From an uncultured Granulosicoccaceae bacterium (lineage in GTDB: Bacteria; Pseudomonadota; Gammaproteobacteria; Granulosicoccales; Granulosicoccaceae), in assembly GCA_937923745.1 (NCBI GenBank), contig CALDUO010000005.1, forward strand, positions 1-39,593: DNA of 39,593 bases, given 5' to 3'. A model generated the notes under the pieces. It had not been told where the DNA came from. It was given only the letters and a program-made list of their open reading frames with translations, and ran no database searches. Shown one piece after another: positions 26,360-34,982 of this stretch. Both the position numbers and the translations under genes were made by a program. Each line of letters starts with the position of its first letter. Positions within the stretch are counted from its first letter, which is position 1.

Positions 26360-26602
26360 ATGGCACATGTACCCAAAAATTCAGTGTATCCGTCAGCCCT
26401 TTTGTCGTTAGCTTTGGTCCTGATACTGTTGACTCCCCTCAGTGCTGTGGGGCAGTCTTCAGCCGAAGGCGCTGAAGTCGGAGAGGCATCTTATAATATT
26501 GCGGACTGCAGTCCTGTCAATAAAGACGAAGACGCTAAAACCGAAGAAGATACAGATTCTCCGAAGCTCGACCTGGATGAGTGTAAAAAGCTCAAAAAAT
26601 AA
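26360..26602 (+). CDS. Small secreted acidic protein, 80 aa
   Basis: 80 residues. GAGAG precedes the ATG by 6 nt. A clear signal peptide (hydrophobic 14-30, cut near AVGQ-SS) leaves a mature chain of about 47 residues, very rich in D, E and K with two cysteines (NIADCSP and LDECKKL) that could form a disulfide. No known family. Probably periplasmic. It is the only plus-strand gene between the antiporter and the oxidoreductase, and is divergent from the AI-2E gene. A small structural or metal-buffering role is conceivable but unsupported. Confidence 0.6.
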   Translation: MAHVPKNSVYPSALLSLALVLILLTPLSAVGQSSAEGAEVGEASYNIADCSPVNKDEDAKTEEDTDSPKLDLDECKKLKK

Positions 26603-26654
26603 TCAGGCTGAACACGTGCCGGTAGATCAGTTAAATCCCGGTGGATGCACAGCA

Positions 26655-28283
26655 CTATTGGTCTTTGTGTTGCTTTTTTTTCAGGTATTTTTCAGAAATC
26701 AGCGAAGCCAGGTTTTTTGACTGCTTGAGTCGTGATATTGCTGTGGGTTTTCGGTGAGACAACTCAAGTCTGCGACGGTTTTGATGTGTGCTTTTGGCAG
26801 ACCCGGTCAGCAGTGCCAGCCGCTCTTTGAGTTTGTCGACATTGTAGGGGTCGTGATCAGCGGATAACGAGACGTCAATAGCAGAGCCCTCAAACACTGC
26901 TGGCAGGGTCGCTTCAATAGCAGACACCGCCTCGGCAATTTGGGTTGCTTTGGGAGACTCTGGTGCCGAGAGATCATAGGGCGGATGCCATTCAGAGGCT
27001 GGACGCAATCTGTCAATGTGCGTGACCACCAAGAGTATCGGTGGCGGCAGACGGGTAGGGTTATCGGTAAAGTACTGATTAATGGCGGTGAGCACGGCAA
27101 CGTCAGTAGCACGCCCGGGTTGTGTGGCTTTGGCAAGCCAAACAATCACATCTGCCGAGGTTGCCTGCTCAATGCACAGGTCGAGCTGCTCTGGCGTACC
27201 GTCGCATCCTGGTGTGTCGATAAAATTCACATCAATGCTACCTGCCAGCTCACCCGAGTGTGTCTCTAACCCGTCTGTGGTTTGTAGTAGATCAACCTCG
27301 GCAAGGTCAGAGTGGGTCAGTGCGTTGACGAGCGACGATTTGCCGGCATTGCTTTGGCCCATTAACACCACTCTGAGTGCTTCTACCGGTTTAGCCCTCC
27401 GTTGTTGGTCGTCAATCGCCACTGAAGACACGTAACTGGCCAGTTCGGCATCATTCACTTTGAGTCGGCCGCTGTAGAGATCAATGCCCACCTGAGCGAG
27501 CTCCTCCAACAGCGTGCGTTTGAGTTCAAACTGCATCTTTGCACTGGCGTGGCGCAGCACTTTACCACTCACATGGTCCCGGACTTCGCTGGTAACGGCG
27601 GCAAGGGGGTTACTGAGCCTGATAAGTCTGATAGCAACGTTCAGAACACGATAACCGCGCTCGGCGGTATCACGATGCTGGTAGACCGTATTTAGCGAGG
27701 CGAGCTTGACGCTGTCTGCAAACGGTATATTGGATTTTATAAAGTGGCGGTAGCGGCTGCTGGTCTCTTCGAGCACCAACAATAACTCCGGTAAGGTGAA
27801 GCTCAAATAACCGTTGGCGTTACCGGGGAAATAAAGAGTTGCAAGCATTGCGTGCTGCTCGATAGCCATGTCTTTCATGGCATGCCAGCTTGGGTTTTTG
27901 GATAATTCTGTGTCTATAAATGTGCGGGCGTGTGCCCATGCTTCGTGATCTTTTGGGCTCCATTCCTGTTTTGCTGAAAGTCTGGGCAGTGCGTCGGTAG
28001 GTACGTTGTCGTGGTTGTCTCCGGTTGTGCGATGACCAATGTTGTTCTTGGTGTGGTTGGTTTTGCGAAGCTGGATAAAACGTCGTGTTAACAATACAAG
28101 TAAAACCAGCAGCGTCCATGTAATGACGTAAACAAAGAGGGTACCGGTTTGCTGCAGATACACTAGGCCGAGTATAAACAACGCCAAAAGCGGTAATGCG
28201 ACTGTCAGTGCAATGTACCAAACGATATCGGGCACGAGTTTCAGGAGCAGCATGCTCTGGCGAAAGCCCTGCTTGCTGTTCAT
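26655..28283 (-). CDS. Membrane-anchored dynamin/Era-like GTPase
   Basis: 542 residues. Two membrane helices lie at about 20-42 and 48-66, then a polar linker, a helical region (about 110-290) and a G domain. G1 is GQSNAGKSS (309-317), G2 is probably T335/T336, G3 is DTPG (356-359) and G4 is THID (421-424), all usable for GTP. A basic tail ends KKKQHKDQ. Layout and the following DUF697-type GTPase resemble the YcjX/YcjF and related envelope-stress GTPase sets, but it is not a close match to any named family. The start lies in a duplicated AAACATGAACA segment without a ribosome binding site, so the exact start is less sure. Confidence 0.75.
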   Translation of the reverse strand: MNSKQGFRQSMLLLKLVPDIVWYIALTVALPLLALFILGLVYLQQTGTLFVYVITWTLLVLLVLLTRRFIQLRKTNHTKNNIGHRTTGDNHDNVPTDALPRLSAKQEWSPKDHEAWAHARTFIDTELSKNPSWHAMKDMAIEQHAMLATLYFPGNANGYLSFTLPELLLVLEETSSRYRHFIKSNIPFADSVKLASLNTVYQHRDTAERGYRVLNVAIRLIRLSNPLAAVTSEVRDHVSGKVLRHASAKMQFELKRTLLEELAQVGIDLYSGRLKVNDAELASYVSSVAIDDQQRRAKPVEALRVVLMGQSNAGKSSLVNALTHSDLAEVDLLQTTDGLETHSGELAGSIDVNFIDTPGCDGTPEQLDLCIEQATSADVIVWLAKATQPGRATDVAVLTAINQYFTDNPTRLPPPILLVVTHIDRLRPASEWHPPYDLSAPESPKATQIAEAVSAIEATLPAVFEGSAIDVSLSADHDPYNVDKLKERLALLTGSAKSTHQNRRRLELSHRKPTAISRLKQSKNLASLISEKYLKKKQHKDQ

Positions 28284-28325
28284 GTTTTACTGTTGTTCAT
28301 GTTTGAGGTTGACGGATTACTGTTG

Positions 28326-28380
28326 TTCACGGTTTGTTTTTATTCACGGTTTGCTTTTGTTCGCGGTTTGCTTTTGTTCA
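28326..28380. repeat. 17-bp tandem repeat between the two GTPase genes
   Basis: Three units based on TTCACGGTTTGCTTTTG occupy 28326-28342, 28343-28359 and 28360-28376, and a partial fourth follows. It sits in the 104-bp space between the GTPase genes. Just beyond it, at 28275-28305, the sequence TGTTCATGTTT is duplicated over the start codon of the first GTPase. Confidence 0.8.
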
Positions 28381-28387
28381 CGGTGTA

Positions 28388-29503
28388 TTAATCGTCACGG
28401 GATGCGCCCTCTTGCATTGCGCGACGATAGACCTCTTTTATTTCATCAGCATTGATTGGTTTGTCGGTGGATTTAGCGTACAGGTACCGTGACGCGGCGC
28501 GGCCCAGTGCAACGGTAGTCACAAAACTGACAGACGCAGCCGCGACGGCACCGGCTGATTGCCCGTAAACCGGTATGAGTTTGCCCAACTGCCTGCCACC
28601 GAGTGATAGTCCGTATCGATACAAAAAAGATGCGCCCAGTGCGCCCAACAACTCAGCTGCGTATCGTTTAGTCCAGACTACACCATAATATTGCGCAAGG
28701 CTGTGCAGCATTTTTCCCTGAATGCTCGGCACCGTCACCAGACCCACTGCTGGCAACGTGTCACTGGCAGCCGCCACGCCAGCATACCAGTACACCTCAT
28801 ACTTCAGTTTTTCGAACAACCTGCTCTCGGTGTCTGTTGCCATATTTTTTGTATGCAATAAATGCAACTCTGGCATTAATGAGACGATGGCTTCTTTCAG
28901 GTTGCCGAGACCACGATCATCCGGGTAGATGCCGTCTTCCGGTTGCGTGAAATCAATCGATACAGAGGGTATAGTTCGTTGCAGGGCGACCTCCAGGTTG
29001 TATTGATTGGTTGCGATGGTGCGGTCAAGATCCTGTTGTTTGTTGATTTCATGTAAAGCCGTGTGCACGGCCAGAAAAGGCGTGGCTGGAGATACGGCAT
29101 GTATGGAGTTAATGGCGTGTAGCAACGAGGTTTGGTCAGTGTCGTCCACGCGCATGATGACCAGCACAGCGTGACTGGTATGCTGCGCTTCTTTGAGGTC
29201 ATCGCTGGGGTCGTATTCAGCTTCAGCCAAGCCCCGTGTATCCAAAAAACGCATGACCGGATTGATTGCCGGAAAATCATAGTGGTGTGCAGTGCGGGTA
29301 CAGGGTGAGAATCCGTTACCTACCTCAACAGAGGTTTGTTGCGTTAGCTTTTGTACGACAGAGGATTTACCGGCACCTGTTTTCCCCAACAACCATAGGG
29401 TTGGCAGAAATTGGTTGTGTTGATTGATGGCAGAGGAAATATCCTGGTGTGCAGGCGGATTGATGATGTGTTGATACAGTTTGCCGAGAAGCGTACTTTT
29501 CAT
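28388..29503 (-). CDS. DUF697-like membrane GTPase
   Basis: 371 residues. The G domain comes first: G1 GKTGAGKSS (40-48), a G2-like threonine near T69/T71, and G3 DTRG (88-91). The G4 base-recognition motif (N/T-K-x-D) is not found; the equivalent strand reads FLAVHTALHE (143-152), so guanine specificity may be altered or supplied otherwise. Residues 240-345 are hydrophobic and glycine-rich (VPSIQGKMLHSLAQYYGV), in the manner of DUF697/YcjF proteins. It is upstream of the first GTPase in the same direction with 104 bp between, so the two probably act together at the membrane. Confidence 0.75.
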   Translation of the reverse strand: MKSTLLGKLYQHIINPPAHQDISSAINQHNQFLPTLWLLGKTGAGKSSVVQKLTQQTSVEVGNGFSPCTRTAHHYDFPAINPVMRFLDTRGLAEAEYDPSDDLKEAQHTSHAVLVIMRVDDTDQTSLLHAINSIHAVSPATPFLAVHTALHEINKQQDLDRTIATNQYNLEVALQRTIPSVSIDFTQPEDGIYPDDRGLGNLKEAIVSLMPELHLLHTKNMATDTESRLFEKLKYEVYWYAGVAAASDTLPAVGLVTVPSIQGKMLHSLAQYYGVVWTKRYAAELLGALGASFLYRYGLSLGGRQLGKLIPVYGQSAGAVAAASVSFVTTVALGRAASRYLYAKSTDKPINADEIKEVYRRAMQEGASRDD

Positions 29504-29880
29504 GAACTGCCAGTGTTCGGTGTGTTGTTATGAATGCGATGCCGGTCAATCAAACCAACCTGTTCATAGTGCGATGCCGAGTGCTGATTTGAGGGTACGT
29601 GCTTGCGAAGGCTGTTAGGCATACTAGCACGAAACACAAAAAGCCATGGCGTGCTCAGTGCGGGTATCTTCCAAGTCAGTTGAGATTGGCTCTTCAGTGA
29701 CTCGAGCAGGTAATACCAATCAAAGGTGGCAAGTGTGAGGCAGGGCGGCGGCGCTGTCTGCCACCGCCGCCTGCCCGTTTGAATTGCCCTGAACGCTGTG
29801 CCTGAGGGTGCAGTCGTCTGTACTGTCAGTTACCGGGATCTCAGGCTGCTTGTAGTCGATGTGCCCTGCGTTGGTGTCAG
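29504..29880. terminator. 377-bp gap with a strong GC-rich hairpin
   Basis: No gene was found here. At 29739-29775 GGCAGGGCGGCGG pairs with CCGCCGCCTGCC, with one bulge and a 12-nt loop, about 105 nt past the stop of the DUF1269-like gene (-). It could end that transcript, though there is no U-run. The rest is unremarkable and should include the promoter of the GTPase genes. Confidence 0.5.
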
Positions 29881-30390
29881 CTACGCAATGGGCGGAATAG
29901 TGTCCTTCTCACCAAAGTCGATAACCTCGTGCGAGAAGCCGCTCATCAGTTGCTGCACGCTGCCATCCATGTCGTCTTCAACATCAATCAGCAGTAAGAT
30001 ATCACCGTTATCGATACGCTCTTGGTAGTCCTGCAATTGGCTGTTAGGTACCGACACGCCGATCAACGTACCCGCTAATGTACCCACCGATGCGCCGCCA
30101 AGAGCTCCCAGTAGCAACGCACCCCCGCCGAGAGTGAGCCCGGCTGGTGGAAAGACGGCTGCGGCAACACCGGCCAACACGCCGGTGGCACCGCCGAGCA
30201 CTGTCCCTCTGGCTGCCGCGGGCAAGACGTCTGACTCTTCGTCTATGGCTGCCGTGGGTAGGTCTGACAGTTCAACTTTGTCGTTTGCAATGACGTGCAA
30301 TTGTTCGTCAGTGATATTCAGTGCTCGCAGTTCGGTAACTGCTTTTTCGGTAGCAGCGACATCGGTTAGCAAATAACATAGTTTACTCAT
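29881..30390 (-). CDS. YflT/DUF1269-like protein with glycine zipper
   Basis: 169 residues. The N-terminal 45 residues (MSKLCYLLTDVAATEKAVTE) look like a ferredoxin-like stress domain of the YflT/DUF1269 type. A glycine- and alanine-rich membrane region follows (about 62-112, LGGATGVLAGVAAAVFPPAG then GGASVGTLAGTLIGV), a glycine-zipper arrangement. An acidic domain follows (ILLLIDVEDDMDGSVQ). Comparable proteins are general-stress membrane proteins that may oligomerise. It stands alone between two long gaps. The biochemical role is unknown. Confidence 0.7.
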   Translation of the reverse strand: MSKLCYLLTDVAATEKAVTELRALNITDEQLHVIANDKVELSDLPTAAIDEESDVLPAAARGTVLGGATGVLAGVAAAVFPPAGLTLGGGALLLGALGGASVGTLAGTLIGVSVPNSQLQDYQERIDNGDILLLIDVEDDMDGSVQQLMSGFSHEVIDFGEKDTIPPIA

Positions 30391-31220
30391 TTTAAACTCC
30401 CTGAAAGTAATGGGTTAGTCTATCGGTGAAATTGTCTGTGACGTTTTACGTTTAGCGTCACAGGGATGTGTGTGGTTTGTATGGCCCCGGTGTTCGTGGT
30501 TGCCTTGCCACTGGTTGCCAAGTGTTGGTTGCCGGGCATAGGCCACCTGCGCTTAGACCACCCGTGCATGCACTGGGGGCCGATGGTTCTCAAGTTATGC
30601 GGATGTTGGTGACGTGTCCGGGTCTGTTGTGCGACTTGATGGCTTGCATCAGCTGCGTCGCCGTCTGGCGAAGGCCATTCGCCTGACTGCGGTCGAGGGG
30701 CCTCGGTCAGCGCCGGATTTGACGTTGCTCGCGGCACTGCAACTCGGTGGTTGCAGTGTGGTGTTTGGCTGGCACATCCGTTGTTGTGGTGCCGTAATCC
30801 TTGGTGAATAGGCGCGTTGTTCCTGCTGACATGGTTCTCCCGAGAACGATACATTTACTTTTCCTACGTGATAATTTTGAGGCTGGATTCTCGGCTCGGG
30901 TTGTCTTGTGAGACGGCCCTTGAAAGCACACCGGATAAATAAACCGGATAAATAAACCTGACAAATAAACCTGACAAATAAACCTGATAAATAAACCGGG
31001 AAAGTATCTTGAAAGGTCGTTCTGCGAGACTCACAAAACCGGCATCAACACTGTCTGCAAACAAGATGCTAACCGAGTTGAGCGGTGCCAAGGTTGTAAA
31101 AATTACCGGTAGTCTGTTCCCGGTTCTGACGTGGTGTGCGAGGGCCTTTGCCGCAATTTCTACCAGAGCATCTGTTGCCCGCCATGCTTCAGCCCACAGG
31201 CCAAAATGATCAGGCGGCTT
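30391..31220. other. 830-bp region with no convincing gene
   Basis: Several frames are open (for example 30420-30854 on minus, 30614-30811 and 31009-31209 on plus) but their products are unlike real proteins and lack ribosome binding sites. The GC-rich half (30480-30830) could be a decayed gene. The AT-rich half carries a 13-bp tandem repeat at 30931-30995. The region separates two membrane genes of the same direction. Confidence 0.5.
30931..30995. repeat. 13-bp tandem repeat, five units
   Basis: Two CCGGATAAATAAA units are followed by two CCTGACAAATAAA and one CCTGATAAATAAA, with a truncated CCGGG after them. Like variants are neighbours, which suggests stepwise duplication by slippage. Confidence 0.92.
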
Positions 31221-32174
31221 TTAGTTGTCCGGTAGCTGGTCGGCAACAACAGCACCTCGCTGCCCGATAGGACGCTCTGCACCTATGGTGGTGTCATAGG
31301 TGGTTTGATATTCCATCTCTGCGTTTAACAACGCGCCCAATATGATCGAGAAATTAGTCAGAAAAAACCATAGCAGCAAAACGATAATGGCACCCAACGC
31401 ACCATAGGTTTTATCAAACGTGCCGAACAGACCCACATAGAACGAGAACCCGAAAGAACCCAGCAGCCACAGCACTGTGGCGACCAGTGCGCCGGTCGAC
31501 AGCCATCGCCACTGAGCGGGTCTACGTGGTGGTGACAGTCGGTATAGCCCACCCAAAGATACCACAATGACAACAAAGAGCAGCCCCCATACTGCTACTC
31601 TGCTCAGCGTATCCAGCCACGCATCCATGGGTACGATACTCAAGACAGCCGGAACTCCCAGCATTAGCAGCATGGTGATGACAGCGGTTACTACCGCGCC
31701 TACGGTTAGCAGGAAGGTATAGCCATTTAATACAAAGACGTTGCGGGATTCGGGCTCTCGATAGACCAGTGTAATGGCCTGCACCAAAGCGTGAACACCG
31801 CGATGGGCACTCCAAATGGCGAATGCCAAACCAATTACCAGGTTAGTGCCGAGTGCCTGTTGCGGTCTGGCCGCGAGTGATTCGAGCTGCTCGGACACGA
31901 TGCGACTGACTTCTGCCGGTAACACACCGGCAATCTGGTTGAAGTGATTTTGAATATCAGCAGGGTCGGATACCAACGCATACAGCGTTACAACTGCTGC
32001 AAGTGCAGGAAAAATAGCCAGCATCGCGTAGAAGGCTATGCCTGCAGAGAGTAGCGATAAATTGTGCTCGTCTATCCTGCGATACATTCGCAGCGCGATA
32101 CTGAGCCAGCCTTGCCCGGTCAACTGCTGAGGAGACTCGACGGGGTGTGTTGTCTGTCGTTGTTGTTTGGCCAA
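31221..32174 (-). CDS. YihY/virulence factor BrkB family membrane protein
   Basis: 317 residues. Six membrane segments, with the family opening LSLLSAGIAFYAMLAIFPAL (about 39-58), a middle motif AIWSAHRGVHALVQAI near residue 120, and YGALGAIIVLLLWFFLTNFS near residue 262. BrkB/YihY proteins are inner-membrane proteins of debated role (once thought to be RNase BN). Transport or envelope functions are suspected. It closes the run of membrane-stress genes. The C-terminal 30 residues are polar. Confidence 0.9.
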   Translation of the reverse strand: MAKQQRQTTHPVESPQQLTGQGWLSIALRMYRRIDEHNLSLLSAGIAFYAMLAIFPALAAVVTLYALVSDPADIQNHFNQIAGVLPAEVSRIVSEQLESLAARPQQALGTNLVIGLAFAIWSAHRGVHALVQAITLVYREPESRNVFVLNGYTFLLTVGAVVTAVITMLLMLGVPAVLSIVPMDAWLDTLSRVAVWGLLFVVIVVSLGGLYRLSPPRRPAQWRWLSTGALVATVLWLLGSFGFSFYVGLFGTFDKTYGALGAIIVLLLWFFLTNFSIILGALLNAEMEYQTTYDTTIGAERPIGQRGAVVADQLPDN

Positions 32175-32317
32175 GGAATTTAGAGGATTCTGTCGTTAAG
32201 TGAATGAGTATGGGTATAGCACGGTTTTGTTTGTCACAGAACTCTAAATTACTGTAGAAATTGCAGAAATCTTCGTTGTTAATAAACCGGTCTGGTTCTA
32301 ACAGTGCCGACGACTGC

Positions 32318-32353
32318 CAGTCATGCGGCCAGTCATGCGGCCAGTCATGCGGC
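32318..32353. repeat. 12-bp tandem repeat, three perfect units
   Basis: CCAGTCATGCGG is repeated three times exactly, followed by CCA. It lies between the BrkB gene (-) and the Gfo/Idh gene (+), about 45 nt upstream of the promoter for the latter, where a regulatory or spacing effect is possible. Confidence 0.92.
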
Positions 32354-32396
32354 CAACGTATGACTGTTGTGAGCACACGGATGCTGTGATATTCAA

Positions 32397-32405
32397 TGGT
32401 ATAAT
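32397..32405 (+). promoter_or_regulatory. Extended -10 promoter for the Gfo/Idh gene
   Basis: TGGTATAAT is a perfect extended -10 element (TG at 32397-32398, TATAAT at 32400-32405). No good -35 lies 17 bp upstream, which is usual for extended -10 promoters. It would give a leader of about 60 nt before the ATG at 32472. Confidence 0.55.
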
Positions 32406-32471
32406 CGCGCCCGCGAGACGGGTTTGACCCTGCAGCACCTTTTTTTCGTCTAAATATCTTCGGAAAACACC

Positions 32472-33587
32472 ATGAAATCAATTGGCATCGGCCTGGTTGG
32501 CACCGGCTACATGGGCAAGCTCCACAGTGTCGCTATGCAGGCAGTTGGGGCCGTGTTTGACACGGGCTTACGTCCGGTGTGTGAAATGATCTGTGCCACA
32601 ACTGAAGCAGGTGCGGCTGATAAAGCACGTGAGTTCGGGTTCCAACGTTCAACGTCTGACTGGAGACAGCTTGTTAACGACCCAAAAGTCGAGGCCATTG
32701 TCATAGCGTCTCCACAGTCTACGCATCACGATATTGCGATTGAGGCGTTTAAACTCGGTAAACCGGTTTTGTGCGAGAAACCCATGGGCGCGTCGCTAGC
32801 GGAGAGCCGCAAGATGGTGGCGGCGGCAGAAGCCAGTGATGTCGTGAATATGGTGGGTTTTAATTATGTCCGCACACCGGCAACACAATACGTGCGGCAA
32901 CTGCTGGAGGAGCAGAGGCTAGGGCAGATCACATGGTTTCGGGGCGAGCACACCGAAGACTTCCTGCACGACCCTGACCTCCCTCCAACCTGGCGAACAC
33001 AAGGACGCGCTAATGGCACAATGGGCGATCTGGCGCCCCATATGATCAACGCAGCATTGGCATTGATGGGGCCCATCAAATCATTATGTGCTGATATTGA
33101 AATCGTGCACACACAACGGGTAGGTGACAACGGAGCTGAACCCGTCACTAATGACGACCACGCGCAGTTCTCCTGTCGGTTCGAATCCGGTGTGATGGGC
33201 CATTTGTTTTTCAGTCGGATAGCGACGGGTCGCAAAATGGGTTATGCCTATGAAATCTCGGGGACAAAAGGCGCGGTGCGTTTTGACCAGGAAGACCAAA
33301 ATGCCGTGTGGTTATATCTGGCTGAAGGGGTTGACGCCGAGCGTGGGTTTCGCAAAATTCTGACTGGTCCGGCGCACCCGGATTATCGGGCGTTTTGTTT
33401 GGGGCCGGGTCATGGCACCGGGTATCAGGATCAGCTCATCATAGAAGCACGTGATTTTCTGTTGGCCATTGAAAACGGTCAGTCGCAGTGGCCAACCTTT
33501 CGTGACGGCATGCTGGTCAATCAAGTTGTAGAAGCCGCACACCTGTCCAACGATAAAAAGCAGTGGGTCAATATCGAGGATGTATAG
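32472..33587 (+). CDS. Gfo/Idh/MocA family oxidoreductase
   Basis: 371 residues. The N-terminal Rossmann fold has GTGYMG (10-15) for NAD(P), and the family lysine motif is CEKPMG with K103. The C-terminal alpha/beta domain holds D186 and H190 (MGDLAPHMIN), which usually bind the sugar substrate. These enzymes oxidise or reduce sugars, inositols or sugar acids at a ring or chain carbon. No other sugar gene is adjacent, though the alginate and TRAP loci lie on the same window. The substrate cannot be assigned. It has its own promoter and is convergent with chrA at 9 bp. Confidence 0.9.
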   Translation: MKSIGIGLVGTGYMGKLHSVAMQAVGAVFDTGLRPVCEMICATTEAGAADKAREFGFQRSTSDWRQLVNDPKVEAIVIASPQSTHHDIAIEAFKLGKPVLCEKPMGASLAESRKMVAAAEASDVVNMVGFNYVRTPATQYVRQLLEEQRLGQITWFRGEHTEDFLHDPDLPPTWRTQGRANGTMGDLAPHMINAALALMGPIKSLCADIEIVHTQRVGDNGAEPVTNDDHAQFSCRFESGVMGHLFFSRIATGRKMGYAYEISGTKGAVRFDQEDQNAVWLYLAEGVDAERGFRKILTGPAHPDYRAFCLGPGHGTGYQDQLIIEARDFLLAIENGQSQWPTFRDGMLVNQVVEAAHLSNDKKQWVNIEDV

Positions 33588-33596
33588 GGCCGGTTA

Positions 33597-34982
33597 TCAA
33601 AACGCGCTCACAAGAAGACCCGCCACCGCTGAAATCAGCAGCACCGGTACGATATTCCAGTGCCGGTGCAGTAGCAGCACTCCAGAGACCAGGGTGAGTA
33701 TCGCTGCGCGCCAATCGAGCGAATACAACGACGGCAATTGAAACGACAGGCCAAACGTGTCGGCAGTCCATTGATGCTCAAACAACACATGCAGTGCAAA
33801 CCACACCGATAGATTCAGAATAACGCCAACCACCGCAGCAGTAATTGCCGACAATGCACTGCTTAATCTTGATTGTGCGGTTAGCCATTCAATGTAAGGT
33901 GCTCCGGTCAGTATCCACAGAAAACAGGGCACAAACGTCACCCACAAGGTGATGGCGGCGGCAGCCACACCCATCATCAACCCGCCTTCCCGATAGCCGA
34001 CCAAAAAACCCACAAACTCTGTCACCAATATTAATGGCCCCGGCGTGGTTTCGGCAAGTCCAAGACCATCCATAACCTCCTCTGCAGTCAACCAGCCAAA
34101 CTGCAACACAACATCTTGAGCAAGGTATGCCAGCACGGCATAAGCACCGCCAAACGTCACGACTGCAAGGCGCGAAAAAAAGCTGCCTATATCGGTAAAC
34201 AGTGCCGGTGCGTCCATTAACCAAAAGAGCGCGAACGGCAACAGCCACAGGCATAGCCAGATACAGAGTGTTTTGACAGTGGCTGCGAGGCCTTTGGGAC
34301 CTGCGTCCGGGTTGAGTGTGTGGTTGATGTTGCTCGCCGACACAGAGCGAGCGGTGCCGGGCGACGACTGGCCCTGCGTTGAGTGGCCACCAGTTGGACG
34401 GTCATGAGTTGCGCGAGGTTGGCTTATCAGGTCAGGGAATATAGCGCCGATCACTGCTGCACTGAAAATAATCCATGGAAAAGGCAGTTGCAGAAAGTAA
34501 ATTTCGATAAAGGCAATGAACGCAATGACCAGGTGTAACCAACTGATGAGCGCTTTGCCAGCCAGTCTGAGCAAGGCCTGTACAACGATGATAACCACGA
34601 CGGCTTTAACACCCAAAAACAGGCTATTCACAAGAGGTACTTGTCCTAACCAGGCGTAGACGATGGCGAGGAACAATACAATCAGAGCGCCGGGGATGAT
34701 AAACAGCAGGCCAGCCATCAAACCGCCCCGAGTGCCGTGCATTCGCCAACCGGCGTAGGTGGCTAGTTGCATGGCTTCGGGGCCCGGCAGTAACATACAA
34801 AAGCTCAGTGCAGACAAAAACTGTTTTTCGGATAACCAGCCTCGTTCTGCAACAACCATTTTGTGCATTAATGCAATTTGTGCGGCTGGGCCACCGAAAG
34901 ACAGAATGCCTATTTTAAACCAAACGCGAAAAGCCTCGCGCAGCGTGACGGGTGACGTCGCGTGTTCAGAAGAATCAGTCAT
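33597..34982 (-). CDS. chrA: Chromate transporter ChrA (two-domain)
   Basis: 461 residues, the long bidomain type. Each half carries a family motif: FGGPAAQIALMHK then LLPGPEAMQLATYAGW in the first half, FGGAYAVLAYLAQD then AETTPGPLILVTEFVGF in the second. About ten membrane segments are visible, with a polar, low-complexity linker near residues 185-225. ChrA expels chromate from the cytoplasm. It is downstream of a ChrB-domain gene in the same direction, the normal partner. The start has no striking ribosome binding site, and the first 14 residues are polar. Confidence 0.92.
   Translation of the reverse strand: MTDSSEHATSPVTLREAFRVWFKIGILSFGGPAAQIALMHKMVVAERGWLSEKQFLSALSFCMLLPGPEAMQLATYAGWRMHGTRGGLMAGLLFIIPGALIVLFLAIVYAWLGQVPLVNSLFLGVKAVVVIIVVQALLRLAGKALISWLHLVIAFIAFIEIYFLQLPFPWIIFSAAVIGAIFPDLISQPRATHDRPTGGHSTQGQSSPGTARSVSASNINHTLNPDAGPKGLAATVKTLCIWLCLWLLPFALFWLMDAPALFTDIGSFFSRLAVVTFGGAYAVLAYLAQDVVLQFGWLTAEEVMDGLGLAETTPGPLILVTEFVGFLVGYREGGLMMGVAAAAITLWVTFVPCFLWILTGAPYIEWLTAQSRLSSALSAITAAVVGVILNLSVWFALHVLFEHQWTADTFGLSFQLPSLYSLDWRAAILTLVSGVLLLHRHWNIVPVLLISAVAGLLVSAF

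Noticed and set aside
30420-30854. 144-codon frame on the minus strand rich in H, R, P and Q
   Set aside because: The composition is typical of a shadow frame in GC-rich DNA, with no start signal. Overlapping frames on the other strand are equally open.
31009-31209. 66-codon plus-strand frame after the 13-bp array
   Set aside because: Begins at the repeat edge, has no ribosome binding site and resembles no protein.
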